DNA of 64,000 bases, from the NCBI GenBank assembly GCA_047621665.1, contig JBLHMB010000007.1, forward strand, positions 36,958-100,957. The letters are read 5' to 3'. The notes below the pieces were generated by a model. The model was given only the letters and a program-made list of their open reading frames with translations. It had not been told where the DNA came from and did not search any database. The translations under genes were made by a program, and so were the position numbers. The DNA comes from Actimicrobium sp047621665 (GTDB taxonomy: Bacteria > Pseudomonadota > Gammaproteobacteria > Burkholderiales > Burkholderiaceae_D). This document shows positions 28,165-37,589 of the stretch, one piece after another; position 1 is the stretch's first letter, and the number at the start of each line of letters is the position of its first letter.

Positions 28165-28806
28165 ATGGTCAAGTTCATCCCTCGTTATGCCACTTCCGAC
28201 CGGGTCAACCACTGGATCGTGTCGATGTGTTTCATCGTGCTGTCGCTGTCGGGACTGGCGTTTTTCCATCCGTCGTACTTCTTCCTCTCGAGTGTACTGG
28301 GCGGCCCGGTCTGGGCCCGCATCCTGCATCCGTTTATCGGCATCGTGCTGTTCCTGACCTTTGTAGGCCTGTCGTTACGGGTCTGGAAAGACAACCGCTT
28401 CAAGGCAGTCGACATCGAATGGTTGAAGCGCATCGACGAAGTCATCAACAACGGTGACGGCCCGGACAAGCTACCGATCGGCAAGTACAACGCCGGTCAG
28501 AAGCTGATGTTCTGGAGCATGGTGTGGAGCGTTGGCTTCCTGCTGGTCTCCGGCATCGTGATCTGGCGCGCCTGGTTTGCCGGTTACTTTCCGGTCGTCG
28601 TGGTGCGCTGGGGCGCGGTCATTCACATGCTGGCCGCCTTCATTGGCATCGTCTCGCTGATCGTCCATGTGTACGCGGCGATCTGGGTCAAGGGCACCTT
28701 GCGTGCGATGACCCGCGGTAATGTCGATGCCGCCTGGGCCAAGCACCATCACCCGGAGTGGTATCGCGAAATGACGCAGGAAAAAGTGACACAAGCACCG
28801 CACTAA
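28165..28806 (+). CDS. fdnI: Formate dehydrogenase gamma subunit, cytochrome b556
   Basis: A 213-residue membrane subunit with four helices and the b-heme His ligands expected for FdnI/FdoI: His in DRVNHW near 16, ILHPF near 55, and the two in VIHMLAAFIGIVSLIVHVY near 155-170. It transfers electrons from FdnH to quinone and completes the fdnGHI operon. A strong terminator lies right after it. Confidence 0.95.
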   Translation: MVKFIPRYATSDRVNHWIVSMCFIVLSLSGLAFFHPSYFFLSSVLGGPVWARILHPFIGIVLFLTFVGLSLRVWKDNRFKAVDIEWLKRIDEVINNGDGPDKLPIGKYNAGQKLMFWSMVWSVGFLLVSGIVIWRAWFAGYFPVVVVRWGAVIHMLAAFIGIVSLIVHVYAAIWVKGTLRAMTRGNVDAAWAKHHHPEWYREMTQEKVTQAPH

Positions 28807-28817
28807 AACAGTCGTAT

Positions 28818-28852
28818 CCCGGCGTGTCGAAGCGGACGCGTCGGGCTTTTTT
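28818..28852 (+). terminator. Terminator after fdnGHI
   Basis: An 11-bp stem with G-T pairs (CCCGGCGTGTC / GACGCGTCGGG) is followed by CTTTTTT. It separates the structural operon from fdhE-selAB, which then need their own promoter or read-through. Confidence 0.8.
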
Positions 28853-28899
28853 AAAGTTGTTCCGTAGTCCAACCGTCGTAACTTAATACTGAAGTACCT

Positions 28900-29898
28900 A
28901 TGGCTACCAAAATTCTCGAACCGGGCGAAATCGGCCAGGTTGATCCGTTTCCCCAAGTCGTACTGCCGGTCGATGCGTCGCTGTTTGACGCACGTGCGCG
29001 CCGCTTTCATCAACTCGCGCAGAAGCACGCGATGGGCTCGTTCCTGTCCGTGATGGGACAACTGGCGCAAGCGCAGCACGCCGCATTGCCGCTACAAAAC
29101 GCAACGCCGGTCGATGCCGCGACGCTAACGCAATCACGCTTGTACGGCATGCCGCCGCTGTCGTGGCAGTCCGTCACCCGCAACCAGGAGTGGCAAGCCG
29201 ACCTCGATGCCATTACCAGCCACCTGATCAGTCACAACGTCACCGCCTTCGCCGAAGCAGCAGCGACACTGGCCGCGATGGACAGCGATAGCCGCGAAGC
29301 GCTGGCCGATGCCGTGCTCGATGGCGGCATTGCCGGTGATGATCCCGTGCGTCACGCCTTGCTCGCTCCGCTGATCGGCGCAGCCTTGCAAGTCTGGTGG
29401 ACACGTCAGGCCGCAACGCTGGCCGAAGACGAACTCGGCCATGTCGGCAGCTCATCAGTTTGCCCGGTCTGCGCAGCGCGACCGGTTGCCAGCGTGGTCG
29501 AAATCGGCGCGACGCAAGCTAACCTGCGCTACCTGCACTGCTCGTTGTGCAGTACCCAGTGGCACATGGTGCGCGTGACTTGTTCGTCCTGTGAGTCGAC
29601 CAAAGGCATTGCGTATTACAGCCTGACCGGTGCCGAAGACACTGCCGGACCGTCGCGCAAGATCGCCTTCGCACGGGCCGAAGCCTGCGACACCTGCCAC
29701 AGCTATCTGAAGATTTTCACGCGCGAAAAAGACCCGCTGATGGAAGCCACGGCCGACGACCTCGCGACGCTGGCGCTGGACATGCTGGTCGATGAAGCCG
29801 GCTATCTGCGCAGCGGTCCGAACCTGCTGTTTGCTCCGGGTGTGGCAGCCGACGAACAGGACGATACCGCCCTGCTCACCAACACGACCGATCACTGA
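28900..29898 (+). CDS. fdhE: Formate dehydrogenase accessory protein FdhE
   Basis: A 332-residue cytoplasmic maturation factor for membrane formate dehydrogenases. The C-terminal half has the four rubredoxin-like CxxC motifs of FdhE: CPVCAARP, CSLCSTQW, CSSCEST and CDTCHSY, which bind iron. The N-terminal half is helical. It lies 11 bp before selA in the same direction, so maturation and selenocysteine synthesis are co-expressed. Confidence 0.93.
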   Translation: MATKILEPGEIGQVDPFPQVVLPVDASLFDARARRFHQLAQKHAMGSFLSVMGQLAQAQHAALPLQNATPVDAATLTQSRLYGMPPLSWQSVTRNQEWQADLDAITSHLISHNVTAFAEAAATLAAMDSDSREALADAVLDGGIAGDDPVRHALLAPLIGAALQVWWTRQAATLAEDELGHVGSSSVCPVCAARPVASVVEIGATQANLRYLHCSLCSTQWHMVRVTCSSCESTKGIAYYSLTGAEDTAGPSRKIAFARAEACDTCHSYLKIFTREKDPLMEATADDLATLALDMLVDEAGYLRSGPNLLFAPGVAADEQDDTALLTNTTDH

Positions 29899-29909
29899 CA
29901 AGGCAAGCA

Positions 29910-31376
29910 ATGAACGACCATTCGGTGCCGCCCGCTGCGGCCAACACGTTGCCCGAAGTCGCGTTGACACTGAAAACGCTGCCATCGGTTGACCGTCTGC
30001 TGGGCAGCGCATCGGCGCAGCAAGCCGCGCAACAGCATGGCCGCACGCTGGTCAAGCGGGTGATCCAGTCGACGCTGACGACAACCCGTCAGCGCCTGCT
30101 CGCCTCGCCCGCCGAACTGTTCACGCTCGATCAGCTGGACCGGGCGATCGCACAGAAACTGGCGACCGAGGTGCGCTCGAATCTGCGTGCGGTATTCAAC
30201 CTGACCGGCACCGTGATCCATACCAATCTCGGTCGCAGCCAGTTGCCGGAAGCGGCGATCACGGCGATGGTGCTGGCGGCGCGCTCGGCGGTGACGATCG
30301 AATACGATCTCGCCAAAGGCGGTCGCGGCGAGCGCGATGACCTCACCGAAGGTCTGTTGTGCGAACTGACCGGTGCCGAAGCCGCCACCATCGTCAACAA
30401 CAATGCCGCCGCCGTGCTGCTGGTATTGGGCGCGCTGGCCAAGGGCAAGGAAGTACCGGTCTCGCGCGGCGAACTGGTCGAGATCGGCGGCTCGTTCCGC
30501 ATCCCCGACATCATGCAGGCAGCCGGTTGCAAGCTGGTCGAAGTCGGCACCACCAACCGTACCCATCTGCAGGATTACGAAAATGCGCTGTCCGACCAGA
30601 CCGGTCTGGTCGCGCGCATTCATACGTCCAATTTTGAAGTGGTCGGCTTTACCGCCAGCCCGTCCGAAGCCGATCTGGCCACGCTGGCGCATGCGCACGG
30701 CATCCCGTTGATGGTCGATCTGGGCAGCGGTGCGCTGGTGCCGTTCGAACGCTACGGCTTGCCGCATGAACCGTTGCCGCAAGAAGCGATGAAGGCCGGT
30801 GCCGATGTCGTGACCTTCTCCGGCGACAAGCTGCTGGGCGGTCCGCAAAGCGGCATCATCACCGGCAACAAGGACTTGATCGCGAAGATCCGCCGTCATC
30901 CGCTCAAGCGTGCGCTACGCTGCGACAAGATTATTCTCGGCGCACTCGAAGGTGTGCTGCGCACCTATCGCGACCACCTCGACGATCCGCAGGAACTGGC
31001 GCAGCACTTGCCGGTGCTGCGCTTGCTGAGCCGACCCGCGGCCGACATCCGGCAGGTCGGCGAACGCATACTGGCTTCGGTGCAAACGGCGCTGCGTGCC
31101 GTGGCCGAGGTCACGTTGCATCCAGCGCAAAGCCAGATCGGCAGTGGCTCGTTGCCGGTCGAGCGACTCGACAGCTGGGCGCTGGTGATCGCGCCGCTGG
31201 GCAAGCGCAGCGGTCGCACCGTGCAGGCGCTCGAAGACATTTTCCGGCAATTGCCAACACCGGTCATCGGTCGCATCAAGGATGGCGCGATCTGGCTGGA
31301 CTTGCGCACGCTCGAAAACGAAAGCGGCTTTCTGGCCCAGCTGGGTCTGCTCGCGCAGATGACGACAACCACATGA
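29910..31376 (+). CDS. selA: L-seryl-tRNA(Sec) selenium transferase
   Basis: PLP enzyme that converts Ser-tRNA(Sec) to Sec-tRNA(Sec) using selenophosphate. The 488 residues match the bacterial SelA length. Seen: LPSVDRLLGS near the start, RAVFNLTGTVIHTNLGRS, VNNNAAAVLLVL, VDLGSGALV, and the PLP-lysine motif SGDKLLGGPQSGII, followed by RCDKIILGALEG. Its stop overlaps the selB start by four bases (ATGA), giving coupled translation. Confidence 0.97.
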   Translation: MNDHSVPPAAANTLPEVALTLKTLPSVDRLLGSASAQQAAQQHGRTLVKRVIQSTLTTTRQRLLASPAELFTLDQLDRAIAQKLATEVRSNLRAVFNLTGTVIHTNLGRSQLPEAAITAMVLAARSAVTIEYDLAKGGRGERDDLTEGLLCELTGAEAATIVNNNAAAVLLVLGALAKGKEVPVSRGELVEIGGSFRIPDIMQAAGCKLVEVGTTNRTHLQDYENALSDQTGLVARIHTSNFEVVGFTASPSEADLATLAHAHGIPLMVDLGSGALVPFERYGLPHEPLPQEAMKAGADVVTFSGDKLLGGPQSGIITGNKDLIAKIRRHPLKRALRCDKIILGALEGVLRTYRDHLDDPQELAQHLPVLRLLSRPAADIRQVGERILASVQTALRAVAEVTLHPAQSQIGSGSLPVERLDSWALVIAPLGKRSGRTVQALEDIFRQLPTPVIGRIKDGAIWLDLRTLENESGFLAQLGLLAQMTTTT

Positions 31377-33331
31377 TTATCGGCACCGCAGGTCACATCG
31401 ACCATGGCAAGACCTCGCTGGTGCGCGCGCTGACCGGCATAGAAACCGACCGTCTCGCCGAAGAAAAAGCACGCGGCATCACGATCGAACTCGGCTATGC
31501 CTACCAGCCGGTCGATGCGGCTGATCCGGCTGGTGCGCGGCTGGGCTTTGTCGACATGCCCGGCCATGAACGCTTCATCCATACGATGCTGGCCGGTGCC
31601 ACCGGCATCAGTTACGCGCTGCTGGTGATCGCCGCCGACGATGGCGTGATGCCGCAAACCCGCGAGCATCTGCACATCCTGCAATTGCTCGGGATGCGGC
31701 ACGGCGCGGTAGTACTGACGAAAACCGATCTGGTGTCGAACGCACGGGTTGCGCAAGTGACTGGCGAGTTGCAGCATCTGCTGGCCGGTACTTTTTTGAA
31801 CGATGCGCCGGTGTTCGCGGTCAGTACGCTCAGCGGTGATGGCGTGCCGGCCCTGAAGACTTGCCTGGCCGATGTCGCGCGTCGCTGGCATGGTGATCAT
31901 CCGCCACAGGACTGCGCCGCCGAAGTTCAAGACGGCCAATTCCGGCTCGCGCTGGACCGCTGCTTTTCGCTCGACGGTCGCGGCACCATCGTCACCGGCA
32001 CCGTCTACGCCGGAACGCTGCGGATCGGCGATACCGTCAACGTGCTGCCTTCACAACGCGATCGCCCGATGCTGACGGCGCGGGTGCGCGGCATGCATGC
32101 GATGAACCAGACGGTCGAGCAATGCAGCGCCGGCCAGCGCGTCTCATTGAATCTGGTCGGACTGGAACGCAGCGCGCTGCATCGCGGTGACTGGATCGTT
32201 GCCGACACCATCACGCACCTGAGCGAACGCCTGGTAGTCGATCTGGCGCTGCTGGCCGACAGCAAGCCGCTGCGCCATTGGAGCGCGGTTCATGTGCATG
32301 TCGGCGCAGCCCACGCCACCGCGCGCGTCGCGCTGCTGCAAGGCGATTTGCTGCTGCCGGGGTCGGGCATGCTGGCCGAACTCGCGCTCGATGTGCCGCT
32401 GCATGTCTGCCATGGCGACCGTGTCGTGTTGCGTGACGCCAGTGCTCAGCAAACTATTGGCGGTGGTGTCGTGCTGGACGCCTGCGTGCCGGTGCGCGGC
32501 AAACGCTCGGCGACCCGACTGGCGCTGCTGGCCGCGCAGCGCGAACCATTGGCAATCGATGCATTGCGCCGCACGCTGGTGCTGGACGCGAGCGGACTCG
32601 ATGTCGCCGTGTTTGCCGCCAATCGCAACCTGTCAGTGCCGTTCGTGCAGTCGCTGCTCGCGCAACTCGGCGCGGTGGCGGTCAGCACCGACACTGGACA
32701 CCATGCGTTTGCCGCCGATCGCTGGCAGCAGTTGCAGCAAGCGGTGCTGACCACGCTGGCCGCGCTGCATGCACGCGAACCGGATTATGTCGGCGTCGAA
32801 CGCGAACGCTTGCGCCGGATTGCGCTGCCAACCGTGCCACCTGCGGTGTTTCGCGAACTGCTGCGCGCACTGCTGCAAGAGCAGCATATCGTCGCGATCA
32901 GCCATGTCTTTATTGCGCTGCCATCGCATACCGTGGCGTTTTCCGATGACGAGCAAGTGCTCTGGCAAAGAATTATTCCGCTGCTGTCCGAACAGGCGTT
33001 CCAGCCGCCGCGCGTGCGGCCACTCGCAGTATCGCTGGGCAAGGACGAAGAACAAATGCGCCGCCTGCTCAGCAAGGCCGCGCGACTGGGTTACACCTAC
33101 CGGATCGCGCATGATCATTTTTTTCTCGATACCGCCGTGCGTACCCTTGCTGCGCACGTGCAGACGCTGGCCGATACCGGCGGCGAAGCCTCGGTTGCGC
33201 TGTTTCGCGACCGCATCGGAACCGGCCGCAAGCTGGCCGTCGAGATCCTCGAATTTTTCAATCGGGTCGGTTATACGCGCCGCATTCATGAACGGCATCT
33301 GATCCGCCAGCAAGCGATGTGGCAACAATGA
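31373..33331 (+). CDS. selB: Selenocysteine-specific elongation factor SelB
   Basis: A GTPase that brings Sec-tRNA(Sec) to the ribosome at UGA codons marked by a SECIS. The N-terminus has the G motifs GHIDHGKTSLV, DMPGHERF and TKTD, then EF-Tu-like beta-barrel domains 2 and 3. The C-terminal 250 residues form the winged-helix repeats that bind the SECIS RNA; the last ends RIGTGRKLAVEILEFFNRVGYTRR. Length 652, near the family average. The tRNA-Sec gene starts 82 bp downstream. Confidence 0.97.
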   Translation: MIIGTAGHIDHGKTSLVRALTGIETDRLAEEKARGITIELGYAYQPVDAADPAGARLGFVDMPGHERFIHTMLAGATGISYALLVIAADDGVMPQTREHLHILQLLGMRHGAVVLTKTDLVSNARVAQVTGELQHLLAGTFLNDAPVFAVSTLSGDGVPALKTCLADVARRWHGDHPPQDCAAEVQDGQFRLALDRCFSLDGRGTIVTGTVYAGTLRIGDTVNVLPSQRDRPMLTARVRGMHAMNQTVEQCSAGQRVSLNLVGLERSALHRGDWIVADTITHLSERLVVDLALLADSKPLRHWSAVHVHVGAAHATARVALLQGDLLLPGSGMLAELALDVPLHVCHGDRVVLRDASAQQTIGGGVVLDACVPVRGKRSATRLALLAAQREPLAIDALRRTLVLDASGLDVAVFAANRNLSVPFVQSLLAQLGAVAVSTDTGHHAFAADRWQQLQQAVLTTLAALHAREPDYVGVERERLRRIALPTVPPAVFRELLRALLQEQHIVAISHVFIALPSHTVAFSDDEQVLWQRIIPLLSEQAFQPPRVRPLAVSLGKDEEQMRRLLSKAARLGYTYRIAHDHFFLDTAVRTLAAHVQTLADTGGEASVALFRDRIGTGRKLAVEILEFFNRVGYTRRIHERHLIRQQAMWQQ

Positions 33332-33339
33332 AAGCTCCG

Positions 33340-33345
33340 TATAAT
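33340..33345 (+). promoter_or_regulatory. -10 element candidate for the tRNA-Sec gene
   Basis: TATAAT is followed by a GC-rich discriminator, typical of stable RNA promoters, in the gap after selB. No good -35 box is seen at the right spacing, so confidence is limited. Confidence 0.4.
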
Positions 33346-33413
33346 GCGTCCGACGTTACGTTTTACCTCCATGGATGACCATCAGCACGGCCATCTTGCA
33401 GGACATGATTACC

Positions 33414-33509
33414 GGGAGAGCTGCGCTTCCTGGTGGAACGACCGGACTTCAAATCCGGGTGGGGTTGCCAGCAATCCCAGGTGGGTTCGACTCCCACGCT
33501 CTCCCGCCA
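33414..33509 (+). tRNA. selC: tRNA-Sec (anticodon TCA)
   Basis: A 96-nt gene with an 8-bp acceptor stem (GGGAGAGC / GCTCTCCC), the discriminator G and an encoded CCA. The anticodon loop is CTTCAAA, with TCA at 33449-33451, in a CCGGA/TCCGG stem. A long variable arm follows (GGTGGGGTTGCC...), then the T arm with GTTCGACTC. Size, long acceptor and long variable arm all match bacterial tRNA-Sec (E. coli selC, 95 nt). Confidence 0.97.
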
Positions 33510-33555
33510 CCTTCCCGATCCATGACACGGTGCTGCCTGTATGGCAGGCATGGTC

Positions 33556-34413
33556 ATGAGTGATGCCGACTTGATCCTGGTTGACGAGCCGCACCACGCG
33601 CCGCTCAGCGCGGCAGTCGTCTCGACCTGGCGCGGCAACAGCGTCACCAGCGGCACTGACATGCTGGCCGAAGAAGTACCGGTCGCGCTCGAATACAACG
33701 GCATTTCGCATGCGGTGATGCTGGCCTCCCCCACCGACCTCGACGATTTTGCGCTGGGCTTTAGTCTGAGCGAAGGCTTGATCGGACATCACTCCGATCT
33801 GTACGAATGCGAAGTACTGGCACAGCCCAACGGTATCCGCATTGCAATGCGGATTTCCGGCGCATGCTTCGCCGCGATGAAAGACCAGCGCCGCAACATG
33901 AGCGGACGTACCGGTTGCGGCCTATGCGGCGCCGAGACGCTCGCGCAAGTGGTGCGCACACCGCGACGGGTTATCAGCACGGTACGGATTGACGCCGCCC
34001 GACTGCAACAGGCGTTCCAGGAAATGGAGCAGCAACAGACACTGCAACAAGCGACCGGATCGACCCATGCCGCCGGTTGGCTGGATGCCGATGGCCGGGT
34101 GCCACTCGTACGCGAAGATGTCGGTCGCCACAATGCGCTCGACAAACTCATCGGCGCGCTGACTTCCCGCAGCACCGACTTCGCCACCGGTGCGGTGCTG
34201 ATCACCAGCCGCGCCAGTTATGAAATGGTGCAAAAAACTGCGATGGCCGGCATCGGATTGCTGGCCGCAGTATCCGCACCGACCGCGCTGGCGCGGCGTC
34301 TGGCGGACGAAACAGGGATCACGCTGGTGGGGTTCGTGCGTGGCCACGGCCATGTCGTCTACACCCATCCGGAACGTCTTTGCCATCCTCTGCCGGTGCT
34401 GAAATCAGCCTGA
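33556..34413 (+). CDS. fdhD: Formate dehydrogenase sulfurtransferase FdhD
   Basis: A 285-residue protein that moves sulfur from IscS to the molybdenum cofactor of formate dehydrogenase, needed for activity. The conserved GRTGCGLCGAETL holds the two functional Cys; EVPVALEYNG, DDFALGFSLSEGLI and VREDVGRHNALDKLIG are family blocks. ATG 33556 follows GGCAGG at 7 bases; two earlier in-frame ATGs fit less well. The 3' end overlaps the end of convergent czcA by 9 bp. Confidence 0.95.
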   Translation: MSDADLILVDEPHHAPLSAAVVSTWRGNSVTSGTDMLAEEVPVALEYNGISHAVMLASPTDLDDFALGFSLSEGLIGHHSDLYECEVLAQPNGIRIAMRISGACFAAMKDQRRNMSGRTGCGLCGAETLAQVVRTPRRVISTVRIDAARLQQAFQEMEQQQTLQQATGSTHAAGWLDADGRVPLVREDVGRHNALDKLIGALTSRSTDFATGAVLITSRASYEMVQKTAMAGIGLLAAVSAPTALARRLADETGITLVGFVRGHGHVVYTHPERLCHPLPVLKSA

Positions 34414-37400
34414 TTGCTTGCGATACGCCAGCCGGTACAACAACGGCAGCACCAGCAACGTCAGCACCGTCGAGGACAGGATGCCGCCGATGACCACCGT
34501 GGCAAGTGGTCGCTGTACCTCGGCACCGGTCCCGATGGCAATGGCCATCGGCACGAATCCCAGCGACGCCACCAGTGCCGTCATCAGCACCGGCCGCAAG
34601 CGCGTCAGCGCGCCTTCTTCGATGGCCTGATCAAGCGCCATGCCCTGCTCGCGTAACGAACGGATGTACGCAATCATCACCAGTCCGTTCAATACCGCCA
34701 CGCCGGACAGCGCAATGAAACCGATACCCGCCGAGATCGACAACGGAATGCCACGCAACCACAGTGCGACGATGCCGCCGGTCAGCGCAAACGGTACGCC
34801 GGTAAAAACCAGCAAACCATCCTTGATGTTATTAAACATCGCAAACAGCAACATGAAGACCAGCAGCAACGCCACCGGCACGACGATCTGCAGTCGCTTG
34901 GTGGCCGATTGCAGTTGTTCGAAGGTGCCGCCCCAGGTGGTCCAGTAGCCACTTGGAATCTTGACCTGCCGGCGGATCTGCTGCTCGGCATCGGCGACAA
35001 ACGAGCCGATATCGCGACCCCGCACGTTGGCAGTCACGACCACGCGTCGCTTGCCGTTTTCGCGGCTGATCTGGTTCGGACCCGGTGCCATGTCGATGCT
35101 GGCGACATCACCCAAGGTCAGATAGGACGGCTGGCCGCCCGCCCCGCCACCGGGCAAACGGATCGGCAATCTCAGCATGGCCCCGGTGCTGGAGCGCAGT
35201 GCGTCCGGCAGACGCACGATGATGTCGAAACGCCGGTCGCCTTCGAACAACGTGCCGGCTTCGGCACCACCGATGGCGATGTGGATGACTTGCTGGACAG
35301 CGCTGACGTTCAACCCCAGCCGGGCAGTTTTTTCGCGGTCGATCCGGATCGTCAGCATCGGCAAGCCGGTGGTTTGTTCGACCTTGACATCGGCGGCTCC
35401 GGCGACAGTCGTGAGCACGGCCGCGATTTCCGCTGCGGCCTGATTCATCACATCCATGTCGTCACCGAATACCTTCACGGCGACATCACTGCGCACACCG
35501 GAAATCAATTCATTGAAGCGCATCTGGATCGGCTGCGTGAACTCGTAATTATTCCCGGGCACCTTGGCAACCGCCGCTTGCATTGCCTGCACCAGATCTG
35601 CCTTGCTGCGGGTTGGATCGGGCCATGTCGAGCGCGGCTTGAGCATGACGAAGTTATCGGCCACATTGGGCGGCATCGGATCGCTGGCAATTTCGGCCGT
35701 GCCGATCTTGGCGAAAATTTTGTCGACCTCGGGGAATTGTTTGATCGTACGCTCCAGTTCTTCCTGCATCGCGATGGCTTGCGTCAGGCTGGTGCCGGGA
35801 ATGCGTAACGCATGCAGCGCGATATCGCCTTCATCGAGACTCGGGACAAATTCGCTACCCATGCGTGTGGCAAGCAACCCGCTCAGTACGATGGCCACAC
35901 CGGCGATTGTCAGCACCAGCGGTTTGTTCTTCATCGCAAATTGCAGCATCGGTGCATAGGCACGCCGGGCAGCGCTCATCACCCGGTTTTCTTTCTCGCT
36001 GACCTTGTTGCCGATGAACAGCGCCACCGCTGCCGGGATGAACGTGATCGACAGGATCATCGCACCGATCAGCGCCGCGACGACGGTGAAGGCCATCGGA
36101 TGGAACATCTTCCCTTCGACGCCAGTGAGCGCAAAAATCGGCAGGTACACGACCATGATGATCAGCTGCCCGTACAGCAGCGGCCGGCGTGCTTCGCGGG
36201 CGGCGGCGAACACTTCATCGAAGCGCTCGCTGCGGGTCAGCGGCCGGCCGGCTTTGGTTTGCGCATGGGCCAGACGGCGCACGCAGTTTTCGACGATCAC
36301 CACCGCGCCGTCGATGATGATGCCGAAGTCAAGCGCCCCCAGACTCATCAGATTGGCGCTAACCGCGTTGGTAACCATGCCGGTAAAAGTGAACAGCATT
36401 GCCAGCGGAATCACCATCGCCGTGATCAGCGCCGCGCGCAAATTCCCGAGGAACAGGAACAGCACGGCGATCACCAGCAGCGCGCCTTCGATCAGATTTT
36501 TTCTGACGGTATTGATCGCCTTGTCGACCAGTGTGGTCCGGTCGTACACCGTGTTGGCGAATACGCCGTCGGGCAAGCCGAGATTGATTGCGTCGAGCTT
36601 GGCAGCGACCGCGCGCGCGACGGTGCGGCTGTTTTCACCGATCAGCATGAAGACCGTGCCGAGCACGACTTCGTGGCCGTTCTCGGTCGCCGCACCGGTG
36701 CGCAGTTCCTTGCCGATGACAACGTCAGCGACATCGCGGATACGTACCGGTATGCCTTGCCGGCTGCCGACCAGGATGTTGCCGATGTCGGCCATCGAGC
36801 TCACTTGTCCGGGTGCGCGCACCAGAAACTGTTCGCCGCGCCGCTCGATGTAGCCGGCACCGACATTGCTGTTATTGCTTTCTAGCGCAGTGACGATGTC
36901 CTGCAGAGCCAGGCCATGTGCGATCAATCGATCCGGGTCCGGTGCGACCTGAAACTCTTTGGCATAACCGCCGATGGTGTTGATCTCGGCGACACCAGGC
37001 ACATTGCGCAACTGCGGCTTGATGATCCAGTCCTGAATCTCGCGCAAATCCGTCTGCGTGTACGGCGACCCATCCGCCTTCACTGCGCCGTCACGGGTCT
37101 CGACGGTCCACATGACGATCTCGCCGAGGCCGGTCGAAATCGGTCCCAGGCTCGGCGTCAATCCGGACGGCAACTGCTCTCTGGCTTGCTGGATGCGCTC
37201 GCTGACGAGCTGGCGCGCAAAGAAAATATCGGTGCCCTCCTCGAAGATGACCGTCACTTGCGACAAGCCGTAGCGCGACAGCGAACGGGTCTGTTCCAGG
37301 TGCGGCAAACCGGCCATCACGGTTTCGATCGGATAGGTGATGCGCTGTTCGGTTTCCAGCGGCGAATAGCCGGGTGCCGCAGTATTGACCTGCACTTGCA

Positions 37401-37533
37401 CGTTGGTGATGTCGGGCACCGCATCAATCGGCAATTGCTGATAACTGAATACGCCAAGGGCGGCCATGCCTAGCGTGAGCAGCATGACCATCCAGCGCTG
37501 GGCGATGGAAAAGTGAATAATTTTTTCAAACAT
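34405..37533 (-). CDS. czcA: CzcA/CusA-type heavy-metal efflux RND permease
   Basis: Inner-membrane pump of 1042 residues that drives divalent or monovalent metal export by proton flow. It has two membrane halves of six helices and large periplasmic loops. The proton relay sits in helix 4 as LDFGIIIDGAVVIVENCVRR (Asp-Asp-Glu), the pattern of the Co/Zn/Cd group (HME1) rather than of the Cu/Ag pumps. N-terminal FEKIIHFSIAQRWMVMLLTL is typical. It comes last in the czcICBA operon, 56 bp after czcB. Confidence 0.93.
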   Translation of the reverse strand: MFEKIIHFSIAQRWMVMLLTLGMAALGVFSYQQLPIDAVPDITNVQVQVNTAAPGYSPLETEQRITYPIETVMAGLPHLEQTRSLSRYGLSQVTVIFEEGTDIFFARQLVSERIQQAREQLPSGLTPSLGPISTGLGEIVMWTVETRDGAVKADGSPYTQTDLREIQDWIIKPQLRNVPGVAEINTIGGYAKEFQVAPDPDRLIAHGLALQDIVTALESNNSNVGAGYIERRGEQFLVRAPGQVSSMADIGNILVGSRQGIPVRIRDVADVVIGKELRTGAATENGHEVVLGTVFMLIGENSRTVARAVAAKLDAINLGLPDGVFANTVYDRTTLVDKAINTVRKNLIEGALLVIAVLFLFLGNLRAALITAMVIPLAMLFTFTGMVTNAVSANLMSLGALDFGIIIDGAVVIVENCVRRLAHAQTKAGRPLTRSERFDEVFAAAREARRPLLYGQLIIMVVYLPIFALTGVEGKMFHPMAFTVVAALIGAMILSITFIPAAVALFIGNKVSEKENRVMSAARRAYAPMLQFAMKNKPLVLTIAGVAIVLSGLLATRMGSEFVPSLDEGDIALHALRIPGTSLTQAIAMQEELERTIKQFPEVDKIFAKIGTAEIASDPMPPNVADNFVMLKPRSTWPDPTRSKADLVQAMQAAVAKVPGNNYEFTQPIQMRFNELISGVRSDVAVKVFGDDMDVMNQAAAEIAAVLTTVAGAADVKVEQTTGLPMLTIRIDREKTARLGLNVSAVQQVIHIAIGGAEAGTLFEGDRRFDIIVRLPDALRSSTGAMLRLPIRLPGGGAGGQPSYLTLGDVASIDMAPGPNQISRENGKRRVVVTANVRGRDIGSFVADAEQQIRRQVKIPSGYWTTWGGTFEQLQSATKRLQIVVPVALLLVFMLLFAMFNNIKDGLLVFTGVPFALTGGIVALWLRGIPLSISAGIGFIALSGVAVLNGLVMIAYIRSLREQGMALDQAIEEGALTRLRPVLMTALVASLGFVPMAIAIGTGAEVQRPLATVVIGGILSSTVLTLLVLPLLYRLAYRKQSG

Positions 37534-37589
37534 GGCGCGCGCTTTCGAAGGGGTGCCGGGTGGAAGGCGTCAATGTGAGTTGGTGTTGA

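Noticed and set aside
34909..36885. Plus-strand open frames opposite czcA
   Set aside because: Antisense shadows of a clear RND permease gene.
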